The notes: generated by a model from the sequence alone, not told the origin. A DNA stretch of 64,000 nt from Tethya wilhelma (GCA_964030475.1 CAXIPT010000003.1:6392511-6456510), one strand, 5' to 3'. Positions 38,619 to 48,918 are shown, numbered from the stretch's first letter. Numbers and translations: made by a program.

Positions 38619-38775
38619 ATGGATGCTGACTCTGGTCAGTCTGATGGAGGATACAGCTACAAGTTTGTTCAAGCAGATCAAGATTTGACAAAATATACAT
38701 GTACCACCTTTTGCCAGAAAGTTTTCAGAGACCCTCATTTAACTAAATGCTGTGGCCAGCACTTTTGTCATTCTT
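38619..38775 (+). pseudogene. TRAF-like 5' end, truncated at contig join
   Basis: Begins MDADSGQSDGGYSYKF and continues through the first RING cysteines (YTCTTFCQKVFRDPHLTKCCGQHFCHS), parallel to residues 38-79 of the 36452 gene. It stops at the single N at 38776, after which the sequence is transposon. The rest of the gene is missing, either lost to an insertion or lost in assembly; the 35433-35813 tail could be its other end. Confidence 0.75.
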
Positions 38776-38776
38776 N

Positions 38777-39480
38777 CGGGAAGCCAGAACAATGCAATTT
38801 TGTTTTCTCCTTTGTGACTTACTTGAACGCGATTTCCAGAGAAATGAAAGACATTGAGCCAACTCTAACTGTACAAGGTAACTTGAATTCATCCAAAGTA
38901 CGTTCTTTGATACTCGTCTGCTGCTCAAAAGTAATCAAACAAAATCTAGGCAGCTTTGAAACTCTCAGGTACAAATTTTACTGTACTGTTATGTAGCCAT
39001 TTTATGTAGGTAAAGGTCGTCAACAGACCACGTGGTTTGCATTAGTGCGCATGCGCATTCAATAGTTCTGCAAGCACTTGTGTAGAGACTAACCAGTCTC
39101 CAAGCAATAACGCCTTAGTGTTGAAAAAAGTGAATGAACAAGTAATAAAAATTTCAAAAAAATAAGCAGTGTAGGAATGGGCAGTTCTGTAAAAAGCAAG
39201 GAAACAAGGCAAGACTCTGAATTCGGCACATGACTACTTCATTTTTATGCCAAAGTTGCATTGCATGGTTTTACCTGTATATCTGCTGATACTTCATCCA
39301 AATTAGTGAACTAATTGTGTGACTATTGACGTATAATTAGCCTGCAATTGCTCACAGATTTAATAATGAAAATGAAGTAGTCATGTGCCGAAATTCAGAG
39401 TCTTGCCTTGTTTCCTTGCTTTTTACAGAACTACCCATTCCTACACTGCTTATTTTTTTGAAATTTTTATTACTTGTATA
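38777..39480. mobile_element. Copy of the long-inverted-repeat transposon family (partial)
   Basis: 38825-39180 matches the spacer and inner arm of the element at 47817-48791 (same CCAGAGAA...GAGCCAACT, CCACGTGG, GCGCATGCGCATT and GTTGAAAAAAGTGAATGAACAAG segments). A further fold-back is present: 39136-39245 is mirrored by 39370-39478 (GCAAGGAAACAAGGCAAGAC / GTCTTGCCTTGTTTCCTTGC). No transposase. Confidence 0.65.
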
Positions 39481-39656
39481 GCTATATAGCTGTGTTATTT
39501 AATCCCATGCAGATTTGTTATGTAATGTTCAACTATTTATTCTGATTCTCTATCCAACAAACTTTATACAACTCTCTACCGGCTATAATCTTACTATAGA
39601 TACACACTAGTACAATTCTTTCAGTTTCAGTCTACTAATTGTCATTACTAAAACAC

Positions 39657-41234
39657 TCAAAAGAATCGCCTCCATGGGCCACCAGCAGTTGCTTTTGGAT
39701 GTTCAGGAGGGCTCTCTGGCTCTTCACTCGACACTGGCATCTCTTCAGAAGGAGGCTCTTCCTCAGCTGGCGGTGTTTTTGGAGACTTGTGAAAGATTTT
39801 TTTGATTTTTCGCACGAAAATTTTTTTTATCTTCCTTAAAAAGTTACGAAGTCCCTGTACAGAAGCATCATCATCACTGCCCTCTTCATCTTGTCTTTTA
39901 GCTTGAACCCGAGAACGTTTCAAGAGGCTCTGAAGCTCAGCAAGAAATCTCTCCCCACCTTCTTCAGGTTCTTCCGAAGGAGCTTCTCCTTCAGCTCCCT
40001 CCATTGGTGGCTCTCCCTCCATTGGAGGCTGTTCTTCTTCTGGTGGTTGTTCTTCCATTGGTGGTGGTTGTTCTTCCATTGGTGGCGGTTGTTCTTCCAT
40101 TGGGTATTCTTCAGATGGTGGGTGTCCACCTGCACTGGGTCCACCGTGCTGTCCAATTAAACCTCCAATAGCATGTCCAATAGTGTGTCCGATACCACCA
40201 AATGGCATACCACCACCACCAGCACCATAGTTGCCATACATATCATAGTTATTTCCGTGATGGTGTTTATGGTGCTTCTTGTGCTTCTTTCCTTTGCCTC
40301 CCTTTCTTCTTTTTCCTCCTTTATGTCTCCTTCCTCCTCTGTGTTTCTTTCCTCTTCTATGTTTCTTTCCGCCCCTTCTCCTGCGACCTTTGCGTCCTTT
40401 GCGTTTTCTGCGTCCTCCTCGCCTTTTGCGACTTTTACGCCCCTTTCTGCGTCGTCTGCTACGCCTACGACCCCCTCGTCGTTTCTCAATCTCAGCAGTC
40501 GAATCATCATCATCAGATTCTTGCAGCGCAGCTAAGAGAGCTTGTAGAGCTGCTTCTTGGTTTGATTGCATTTCAGCAACGTTCATGAGACTCTGAAGCA
40601 AAGCCAGTGACTTGCCATCACCATCCTCATCTTGAGCATATACATACTCCTGTGCAGCATATGCAACATCTCCATCTTCGTCCTGAGCATACACACCATC
40701 CTCATCTTCGTCCTGAGCATACACACCATCCTCATCTTCGTCCTGAGCATACACACCATCCTCATCCTGTTGTTGGTAAGCATAGGCACCATCTTCGTCC
40801 TGTTGTTGGTAGGCATAGGCACCATCTTCGTCCTGTTGTTGGTAAGCATAGGCACCATCTTCGTCCTGTTGTTGGTAAGCATAGACACCATCTTCGTCCT
40901 GTTGTTGGTAGGCATAAGCACCATCTTCGTCCTGTTGTTGGTAGGCATAAGCACCATCTTCATCCTGTTGTCGGTAAGCATAGACACCATCTTCGTCCTG
41001 TTGTTGGTAAGCATAGGCACCATCTTCGTCCTGTTGTTGGTAAGCATAGGCACCATCTTCATCCTGTTGTTGGTAGGCATAGGCACCATCGTCATCTTGT
41101 TGCTTGTAGGCATAATTCTCCTGAGCATATGCATAATCTTGCAACATAGCAGCAAGTTTGCTGCGATCGATAGAGACTGCTGCTACAGAGCTGACAAGAG
41201 CAGCTACTGTAGCAACGAGGATCAGAAACTTCAT
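39657..41234 (-). CDS. Secreted acidic-repeat / polycationic protein (525 aa), unknown
   Basis: Single-exon minus-strand gene. Signal peptide about 1-19 (MKFLILVATVAALVSSVAA). Residues about 50-159 are ten copies of an 11-residue unit GxYAYQQQDED, then three of GVYAQDEDED to about 189, all acidic and Tyr/Gln-rich. A Leu/Gln-rich helix (about 208-242) and DDDD lead to a block of about 75 residues of Arg, Lys and Gly turning Lys/His-rich (KKHKKHHKHHH). Then a Gly-rich stretch, MEEQPPP repeats, an acidic region, a dibasic QAKRQDEE and a cationic amphipathic segment holding RKIKKIF twice. Charge alternates sharply. Candidate matrix, biosilica-associated or antimicrobial precursor; none is proven. 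Not recognised as a known family. Confidence 0.85.
   Translation of the reverse strand: MKFLILVATVAALVSSVAAVSIDRSKLAAMLQDYAYAQENYAYKQQDDDGAYAYQQQDEDGAYAYQQQDEDGAYAYQQQDEDGVYAYRQQDEDGAYAYQQQDEDGAYAYQQQDEDGVYAYQQQDEDGAYAYQQQDEDGAYAYQQQDEDGAYAYQQQDEDGVYAQDEDEDGVYAQDEDEDGVYAQDEDGDVAYAAQEYVYAQDEDGDGKSLALLQSLMNVAEMQSNQEAALQALLAALQESDDDDSTAEIEKRRGGRRRSRRRRKGRKSRKRRGGRRKRKGRKGRRRRGGKKHRRGKKHRGGRRHKGGKRRKGGKGKKHKKHHKHHHGNNYDMYGNYGAGGGGMPFGGIGHTIGHAIGGLIGQHGGPSAGGHPPSEEYPMEEQPPPMEEQPPPMEEQPPEEEQPPMEGEPPMEGAEGEAPSEEPEEGGERFLAELQSLLKRSRVQAKRQDEEGSDDDASVQGLRNFLRKIKKIFVRKIKKIFHKSPKTPPAEEEPPSEEMPVSSEEPESPPEHPKATAGGPWRRFF
40640..41110 (-). repeat. Coding tandem repeat, 33-nt units then 30-nt units
   Basis: Ten 33-nt units (GCATAxxCACCATCTTCGTCC on the plus strand) followed by three 30-nt units within the secreted protein gene. 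The nucleotide units are almost identical, pointing to recent expansion by slippage or unequal crossing-over. Confidence 0.9.
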
Positions 41235-42136
41235 CCTTCGTACACGAAATTATCAGCAAGTGATTGAATTAAGTGTACGTACACTGTTGAATTTTGTCTG
41301 AAAACAGACCAGTAAGTGTTAACATATAGACACAACAAGCTTCCTTTTATACTTCACTGAGGTGGTGCATGCATAATATTATGGTTTGTAGGTATACTCT
41401 TCCCACTAGCATGACTTTATGATTCCATGGACTTTTCAGTTTGAACACATTCATTTACAATTGAATCAATTCAGATTGCATATCCACATTGGTGCTTCAC
41501 TGGAGTAAAGCTGGATGCTAATTGCTTTATGTTGTGTTTGAAGCATTTATATTGAAAGTATACCTATTCAAAAGTGATTGCTATTGTGAAAGCAGTATGA
41601 TTCCTTCCTGCAATTAAAATTTGGAAGACAAAAGATAATGGTTACAAACTTACAGGAACGTACTCCTGTCTTGAATAGCATTCATTGTACATGGCTACAT
41701 TAAAGTACAATGTCATGAAGTTTCTAAAGCTTTTGTTTAGGACGTACTAGAGTCTCAAGGAACATCTTAATAGTTGCCTATGAAACCTTACCTTTTGCTG
41801 TCAAAGTTGGCCAAAGGTTTAATATCTATGGTTATCAATAGTTCTCAGCATTTTCCACTAATCATTTGAATATTCTCAATGGTTCTCAACCAGCTACATA
41901 ATATTATACAAGTCATCACGGTATTTAATTTAGTTTTTAACTATGTAATTTTTCTATTATAATATGCATATATACACTGTACTTTGGTTGAACTAAAAGT
42001 ATAGCTATAATTTTATTGTAGTCATAACTAAAATAGCACCACACACAACATTCATTGGACTAAAGAATTCAAACACATTAATTTCACATGCATGCAGAAT
42101 GAGATACAGCAAAGTACATAAAAAGTTTGCAATGCT
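41235..42136. other. Intergenic upstream of secreted repeat protein
   Basis: AT-rich; presumably holds the promoter of the minus-strand gene. No TATA box or element can be assigned with confidence. Confidence 0.5.
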
Positions 42137-42271
42137 TCAAGTTGCAGGCAAATTGCGTAGGGTTTGGTTTCTTTTATCTTTGACTAGTGGGAGTTCAGCT
42201 CTTTCTCTCACTTCATCAAATGTATACTCTCTCACAAGATTCCCATTTTCAAACACCGTCACCAGCTGGTC
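42137..42271 (-). pseudogene. Second copy of the NAMPT last exon
   Basis: Same acceptor and nearly the same 30 codons as 32233-32346 (DQLVTVFENG, FDEVRERAELPLVK) but the end differs: KDKRNQTLRNLPAT then TGA instead of ERRQQS. The rest of this NAMPT copy is missing; the single N at 42318 and a transposon follow. Could be a real exon of a second NAMPT gene outside the assembled order. Confidence 0.75.
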
Positions 42272-42320
42272 CTAGAGAAACAAGAGAGTTGGTTAAATTA
42301 TTTTGTCAAGAGAAACTNAT

Positions 42321-43438
42321 AGAGTAAACGATCAATTTTCGGCCGCCTCAATTTTCGGACGCCGTTTCTGACTTGCCTGTAGATGCTACTGCTTCGAGAC
42401 TACTACCAAAAGATAGCCCATGAAAAATTACCTAGGGTTGTGCAAACNNNNNNNNNNNNNNNNNNNNNNNNNNNNNNNNNNNNNNNNNNNNNNNNNNNNN
42501 NNNNNNNNNNNNNNNNNNNNNNNNNNNNNNNNNNNNNNNNNNNNNNNNNNNNNNNNNNNNNNNNNNNNNNNNNNNNNNNNNNNNNNNNNNNNNNNNNNNN
42601 NNNNNNNNNNNNNNNNNNNNNNNNNNNNNNNNNNNNNNNNNNNNNNNNNNNNNNNNNNNNNNNNNNNNNNNNNNNNNNNNNNNNNNNNNNNNNNNNNNNN
42701 NNNNNNNNNNNNNNNNNNNNNNNNNNNNNNNNNNNNNNNNNNNNNNNNNNNNNNNNNNNNNNNNNNNNNNNNNNNNNNNNNNNNNNNNNNNNNNNNNNNN
42801 NNNNNNNNNNNNNNNNNNNNNNNNNNNNNNNNNNNNNNNNNNNNNNNNNNNNNNNNNNNNNNNNNNNNNNNNNNNNNNNNNNNNNNNNNNNNNNNNNNNN
42901 NNNNNNNNNNNNNNNNNNNNNNNNNNNNNNNNNNNNNNNNNNNNNNNNNNNNNNNNNNNNNNNNNNNNNNNNNNNNNNNNNNNNNNNNNNNNNNNNNNNN
43001 NNNNNNNNNNNNNNNNNNNNNNNNNNNNNNNNNNNNNNNNNNNNNNNNNNNNNNNNNNNNNNNNNNNNNNNNNNNNNNNNNNNNNNNNNNNNNNNNNNNN
43101 NNNNNNNNNNNNNCAACTAGGCTCTCTCTTGGAATATCAGTAGCAGGAAGACTGAACTTCCTGATTTCCAGATTTGGCAGCTCTGGCATAAGTTTATAGG
43201 TCTCTTGGAGCTGCCGTTCGAAATAGGATTATTTTGTCCGATTTTATGTTTTTTCGGACACACCCCTTTCTCGGCGCAAGGAAGCCTTACAGTAGGTGGG
43301 TGGGGCTTGAAGTTTGCACAACCCTAGGTAATTTTTCATGGGCTATCTTGTGGTAGTAGTCTCGAAGCAGTAGCATTTACAGGCAAGTCAGAAACGGTGT
43401 CCGAAAATTGAGACGGCCGAAAATTGATCGTTTACTCT
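42321..43438. mobile_element. Long-TIR DNA element with internal gap
   Basis: Left arm 42321-42447 (AGAGTAAACGATCAATTTTC...) is mirrored by 43311-43438 (...GAAAATTGATCGTTTACTCT) over about 125 bp with few changes. 42448-43113 is an N gap. 43114-43310 has no recognisable transposase. Confidence 0.8.
42448..43113. other. Assembly gap (Ns)
   Basis: 666 undetermined bases inside the long-TIR element. Confidence 0.99.
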
Positions 43439-43651
43439 AATAATATTATGCTATGATGGAATTCACAGTTGTGGGAGACTGATGTTTTTGTTTTGGATCT
43501 GCCGGTTCCCTTTATTCTTACCACACCATTAGTCTATTCATTAATAATTATTATCAATAGTGCATGATTGAGCTAGATTCACCTACTTAGTATATCTAAC
43601 TGAACTGAAGTAAAACCTCTCATCTTCACTTGACTTTACAACCTATTAAAA

Positions 43652-44734
43652 ATGAGTGTGTCGTTGTGCATTCTCCTCTTGCTTGGATTTGCAATGGTAT
43701 CCCTAGCAGTATCTGGTGCTAGTCCAGGATCTCATCTGATAGCACGTCGACAGGCGCAGGATGATCCCTGCTCATTTGAAAACTATGTTCAACAGAATTC
43801 TACTTTATCACAAGAATGTGTTATGCGACTCAACACTTCATTACTGTCTGCCAATTTCACAGTCATACTTAGTCAGGGATTTTGTGATCCAGTTTGTTCA
43901 CCACCTTACCTTGACTTTATACTTGAATGTTACAATCAAGAACCTGCTGATGGGCTCCCTCCTGGTACTATGATTGGTAGCATTTTGGTAGAATATTACA
44001 TTCTTTTCTGTGGAGTAAGCAACATCAATAATATGCCATGCTATTTCTTCCTAAGCTCCACTGATCGTACTATTGACAGCCTATCAGGCATTTCCTTGAA
44101 TGGATCTTGCACGCCTGCTCTCATGAATCAATCAACCTGTACTAAAGATTGTACCGAAGAAGTGAGAAGTGCTCGCACTCAAATAGGATGCTGCATAAAC
44201 AACCTTCTCAATTCTTCATATATTTCTATTCTGTTGCAATCAGCTGTTGATGTAGTATCTTATGCATTTTGGGATGGATGTGGAGTGGACCCTCCCAGCT
44301 ACTGTCCAGTGAATTCAGCATTCTATAGATTTTTGTCCCCAGAGATTGCATCCGTATTGAATCCTGAAGCCGATCAGCCCATGACTACAACAGATTCACC
44401 TACAGAGCCAAGCACAGTAACTCTTGACATAAGTTCTCTCACTACTATACTGACATTGTTTACCAGTGTATTTGCTACAGTAATATTAGTCCTCAGTGTT
44501 GCTCTAGTGATTGTCTCAGTATTATTCTGTATCTATTGCAAAAAGTCTAAACAAACACCACCCCAACTAGTGACTGAGGCAGAATATGTCATTGGTAAGG
44601 TTATACATAGAACCAACATTGATACAGTGATAGAGATGACAGGCAATGAGGCATACAGGGAGCTAAGGCACACACACAATAACAATAACAGAGGAGAGGA
44701 TACAGAGACAGCTTATGAAGTGATTCCAAACTAA
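43652..44734 (+). CDS. Single-pass receptor, Cys-rich ectodomain and ITAM-like tail (360 aa)
   Basis: Single exon. Signal peptide about 1-20; a possible furin-type site IARRQ at about 30. The ectodomain (to about 250) has some 16 cysteines and many N-glycosylation sequons (NST, NTS, NFT, NGS, NQS, NSS) and matches no domain I recognise. A Thr/Pro stalk precedes one transmembrane helix (about 265-295; ATVILVLSVALVIVSVLFC). The tail has three tyrosine motifs: AEYVIG, NEAYREL and TAYEVIPN. The last two make YxxL-(16)-YxxI, a long-spaced ITAM-like pair. TM and tail are almost the same as in the 60933-62168 receptor, whose ectodomain is unrelated. It lacks the intron after the signal peptide seen in those relatives. 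Proposed: immune-type or adhesion receptor. Confidence 0.8.
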   Translation: MSVSLCILLLLGFAMVSLAVSGASPGSHLIARRQAQDDPCSFENYVQQNSTLSQECVMRLNTSLLSANFTVILSQGFCDPVCSPPYLDFILECYNQEPADGLPPGTMIGSILVEYYILFCGVSNINNMPCYFFLSSTDRTIDSLSGISLNGSCTPALMNQSTCTKDCTEEVRSARTQIGCCINNLLNSSYISILLQSAVDVVSYAFWDGCGVDPPSYCPVNSAFYRFLSPEIASVLNPEADQPMTTTDSPTEPSTVTLDISSLTTILTLFTSVFATVILVLSVALVIVSVLFCIYCKKSKQTPPQLVTEAEYVIGKVIHRTNIDTVIEMTGNEAYRELRHTHNNNNRGEDTETAYEVIPN

Positions 44735-45012
44735 CTGAACGGTGTAGAAACAAGTGTTGCAGTACTGAAAATTTATGCTTGTTGGTAATAACGAATAATT
44801 ATATTGTCAATTTACAAGTAAACTTATCTACTGTATAATCAATAATTATTGTTTGTGCAAACAATGGCATGCTCTGTTGCTTTAGAAATGCATTAATTTT
44901 GTGAACATTTTCAAAATTATGAAATTCTATGTAACTAAATAAACAAAACATATTAAGACAAACATAGGATAAGCAAGTATCATAATATAATATCACCAAA
45001 CACATATTATAA

Positions 45013-45180
45013 TATTTTACTAAAATGTTTTACCACTGCTCTAGCTCCTGTGGTGTGTTTGGGATTGGAAGGTACTTGCACCTTGAGGAACTGAGTTTTA
45101 TAAACAATTGCATGTGTGGTACTTCGACTAGAAACACTTCTTAAATTTGACAACCCTTTCCAGTTTGAAACTAATGCTAA
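45013..45180 (-). pseudogene. Degraded copy of the NUP35 last exon
   Basis: Minus-strand reading QVPSNPKHT...FSK matches the intact exon APSNPNTPQKSSGFFSKAF at 48919-48999, and the intron side to 45180 also aligns. The frame and the EYVFGW end are lost. It follows a receptor gene just as the intact NUP35 exons do further along. Confidence 0.7.
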
Positions 45181-45387
45181 GCACAGCACAAGGAATACTC
45201 TATTTTGAAATCATTACACATAGCATGAATGTCATCACTAGTTGTGTTGGCTGGCTGAGTCCTGGTAGTGCAAATCAAAATCATTGACCATCATCACATA
45301 CCAGTAATCGACCTTTAACTTGCATGAGTACTGAAGGGTTTAGCTACCATGAGATTGATGTTTTGTAATCTCTGCATGCGTACTTAA

Positions 45388-46101
45388 GGCCCGGGTCACC
45401 TTGAAAATGATTGAAATTTTGCCTGAATTAAAGTTCAGATCTACAGGATATAAAATAGCTTTTCTTAATTTCTTTGCTATACAACAAATTTTTGGCCTTT
45501 CGTTTTCATGTTTCCAAAATCTCATTCCAAAATAATGAATATTCATGTAAATAATGATCGGTCCGAATGAAACACTATTAACTATGAATAATTAATTAGG
45601 CGGAAACCTTAGAAGGTTGCTATGGCAACCAAACTTTGTCAGGAGATAACTATCATCATGAACCTCTATAATCTCGATTGGGGTCACTTACCACTGATCG
45701 TATTGTTGATAAGATATAGCGGAGAGAACGGCAGGTGTGCATTATATGGAAAAGGCTCTATATCTTTCATCCAGAATCAGTATTTCTGAACCCCAATTGA
45801 GATTTAGGCATATAATGATGAAAAAAATATTTATACAAAAAATGGTTACCATAACAACAGGGGAACATTTCCGCCTAATTTATTATTCATTTTTTTCAAG
45901 TTGCTGATTCAGCAAATATAGAATGGTCACATGACCAACTTTTGACTTAAGGATGTTTGAAATAAATTATCCCAAAGAATCTATACCTACGTTTCCATGG
46001 TTACTAATTAGTTAGTTTAAAAGTTATGACCATTCCACTGAAATATTGATGAGATTATATATAGTTACTATACATTATGAGGTATGCTGTTGACCCAGGC
46101 C
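45388..46101. mobile_element. piggyBac-like MITE, 714 bp
   Basis: Flanked by TTAA at 45384-45387 and 46102-46105. Ends GGCCCGGGTCACC / TGACCCAGGCC are inverted. TTAA target duplication is the mark of the piggyBac superfamily, though the terminal CCC/GGG differs. No transposase frame. Confidence 0.65.
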
Positions 46102-46203
46102 TTAAGTAGCTACACAGAGATTTGTTTTTGCGGGTCAATTCTGTAAAAGGTAGGATAATAACATTTGAATAGTTTTTACTGGTAGTAGCTATTGATTCAT
46201 TTA

Positions 46204-47755
46204 GGTACACTTCACTGATGTGCCCACTGCCTACACTCGTCCCACTGGTCTACAGTCAGTGAATGGATCAGATGCTCTAGGAGGATGTCCACAGACTCCA
46301 GTGAACTGTGCGGTGAGTGAAGGTGGTATTAATGTGTGTCGCTGTCCTGCATGGTGGGGCTCCAGCCACTGCGGGTGTTCTCATTGATGGAGTGGTCCCA
46401 ACAATTAACCCTGGCTCTGAGAACTGGGCTAGTGCACTGTTTACAGTGAGTAGAAATGGACAGAGTTCTAATGTCATTGGCTTCCTATTTCCATCATCCT
46501 TTTCTCTCAGAGAAGTTGAGATGAAGTTGTACAATTGTCCTTTTTGGAATAATAGCAGCCTGTGTATGGGTCTATTGTGTATCCTAGCTATACTTACATT
46601 CGATCAACTATCATAGGAAGTGTTGATATTGTAGACACTCAAGTTTGTTTCACACTCTCAACAGTAACCATCCCAGTGGAGCTGACTATACTATGCCAGG
46701 AGTATTTACTACATTGAGATGGCAGCATTCGATGCAGTTCCAAATGCACTATGGGCACCAAGTATATATAGCAGAGATACTGAGAGTTCAGTGATGAAAT
46801 ACCAACTGAACCAACAGCAATTGAAGCAACAACAGCTGAAAACACAGAACAACAAACGAATGAAGAGCTAACTACAACTGAAACACTGACAACTCAACTA
46901 AAACCAACAACTACTGATGAACCAACAACTGAATTAACTGCAACTCAATCTACATCAACCACTGAGTCAAGTATACAGCCACTCCTGGCACACCTTCTCT
47001 CTTGGAAACTCGATCTCACTACTTCTGCACTAGTCACTGATGATAGTATACCACTACTGTACTGACAGTAGTCACCAGTGTGTTTGCTATAGTAATACTA
47101 GTCCTCATGCAGTGTTGCTCTAGTGATAGTCTCAGTACAGAGGCGTAGGAAGCGTAGCGGCCGGAGCGGCCATGGCCGCTCCACTTTTCACTGATGATTG
47201 TCTTTTTCATCCAGTAATACTTGCTAATTTTTTTGCCAGTAAGACTTGAAGCGCGTGTCAGATGCAGAGCACAAACTGTTCAACCGCTTTAGAACGCTTT
47301 CTAAATAACGCACATCCCATGTTTGCTTATTCAGCATAAATTTGTGCGCATGCAGTGCTAGAGCTGAGCTACTTTCATTTAATACTGTCTGTGGAGTGTC
47401 AGGGACTAAAATCTGCTATTAAAGGTATGTTTAAGCAAAAATTTAGAGGGAAAGCTCTAAATCTACTAATTATAATATTCATAAGCAACATAAATATTCA
47501 TGGCCGCTGCACATAAAATTTGCTTCCTACGCCCCTGCAGTATCATTCTGTGTCTACTGTAAGAGATCCAACCAACCACCCACCCAACCAATGACTGAGG
47601 CAGAGTATGATTATGTCACCCATGGGACCAACAATGATACAGTGATAGAGATGACAGACAATGAGGGATACCGAAGGGAGCTATAAGACACACACACAAC
47701 AACAACAGAGGAGGAGAGGACAGAGAGACAGCTCATGAAGTGATTCCACACTGTG
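46204..47755 (+). pseudogene. Receptor of the LHVPTAYT family, decayed
   Basis: Aligns from CCCACTGCCTACACTCG through ectodomain, Thr-rich stalk, TM and tail to the intact gene at 60933-62168, but carries many frameshifts and stops. Several lesions are exact 4-nt insertions (e.g. CTGA near 46212, TGCA near 46350 and 47108, TATA near 46762, CTGA near 46775). A 400-bp hAT-like element splits the TM coding region at 47138. The end still shows NDTVIEMTDNEGY. No first exon with signal peptide found. Confidence 0.85.
47138..47537. mobile_element. hAT-like MITE, 400 bp, with 5-bp target duplication
   Basis: Ends CAGAGGCGTAGGAAGC and GCTTCCTACGCCCCTG are inverted repeats with one mismatch. CAGTA is duplicated at 47133-47137 and 47538-47542. 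Paralogues (around 61968 and 50686) show the empty site. Contains GGCCATGGCCGCTCC near the left end; no transposase. Confidence 0.9.
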
Positions 47756-47816
47756 TTATATTGATATGTAAAATTATTCTAGAAGCAAGTGTTTGGATAA
47801 ATTACATTTACATAAT

Positions 47817-48791
47817 ATCATACGTACGGTAGTACGTATAGTAGGAATGGGCCGAATGTCCCATAGACACAATACAAAATGTTTATGATCATAAAAATCT
47901 AGCAAAACAAAATTAAGCCTTCAAACTTGCTCAGAGGCTCTAACCGACAGATTACCAATCGCATGCAAGGCCTAAAACTCACAGAAACTTTCCTCAGCAT
48001 TCGTAGAGAGAGCTAGTGGGAAGCCACAACAATGCCATTTTTGTTCTCCTAACGTACGTACGTACGTACGTACGTACGTACGTACTTTCTAACTGACTTA
48101 CTTGAAAAGCATTTCCAGAGAACCAGAAAGTGTTGAGCCAACTTTGATAGCACAAAGTAACTCCTTTTCATAGGTAGTACATTCCTTGATACTCGTTTTC
48201 ATCACAAATAAGCCTAAACAAAAACTAGAAAGCTTTGAAACTGAGAGTATAAATTCATGTACTTCAATGTAGCCATTTGTAGGTAGGTTCAAAGGTCATT
48301 ATCCACGTGGCATTATTAATATGCGCATGCGCATTAGCCTGCTCCAATATATAAATGTAGTGCATGTAGCTGCTACTCAAGCTTTTTCTAGGGACTAACC
48401 AGTCTCTGATAGTCTCCACACTGTAGTGTTGAAAAAAGTGAATGAACAAGTAGTAAAAATTTCAAAAAAATAAGTAGACTCAACACTTTCTGGTTCTCTG
48501 GAAATCGTTTTCAAGTAAGTCAGTTAGAAGGAAGTAAGTAAGTAAGTAAGTAAGTTAGGAGAACAAAATTGCACTCGTGTGGCTTCTCGCAAGCGCTCCC
48601 TCTACGAGTGATCAGAAAAGTTTCGGCAAAGTTTAAGCCTTCCATGCAGTTGGTTTTCTGTAAAGGAGAGCCTCTGAGCAAGTTTGAAGCCTCTACTTTG
48701 TGCTGTTAGATATTTATGGCGATAAATATTTTGTATTGTGTCTATGGGACAGTCGGCCCATTCCTACTATACGTACTACCGTACGTATGAT
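47817..48791. mobile_element. Fold-back DNA element with about 320-bp inverted arms
   Basis: Left arm about 47817-48140, right arm about 48478-48791. Outermost sequence ATCATACGTACGGTAGTACG is mirrored at the right end; GTAGGAATGGGCCGA / TCGGCCCATTCCTAC follow. At matching points the arms hold different microsatellites, (ACGT)n at 48053-48084 and (AAGT)n at 48533-48557. The spacer has CCACGTGG and TGCGCATGCGCATT. The equivalent site after the 60933 gene (about 62237) lacks the insertion. Confidence 0.85.
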
Positions 48792-48918
48792 GTATGTGGT
48801 ATTATATTAGACGCAATAATGTATGCATGTATGTTTTAATAAGAAATTCTATCAATATAGCTAAATAATAAAAAAAGAAGACAAATAGGACAAGAAATCA
48901 AAATTAGTGTTATAGTTG

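Noticed and set aside
40640..41110. CRISPR-like regular repeats
   Set aside because: Units are contiguous 33-nt coding repeats without unique spacers, in a eukaryotic gene.
40157..41267. Several overlapping frames of 120-210 codons in the repeat gene region
   Set aside because: Shadows of the 33-nt repeats and the Arg/Lys block of the secreted protein; none has a signal peptide or non-repetitive content.
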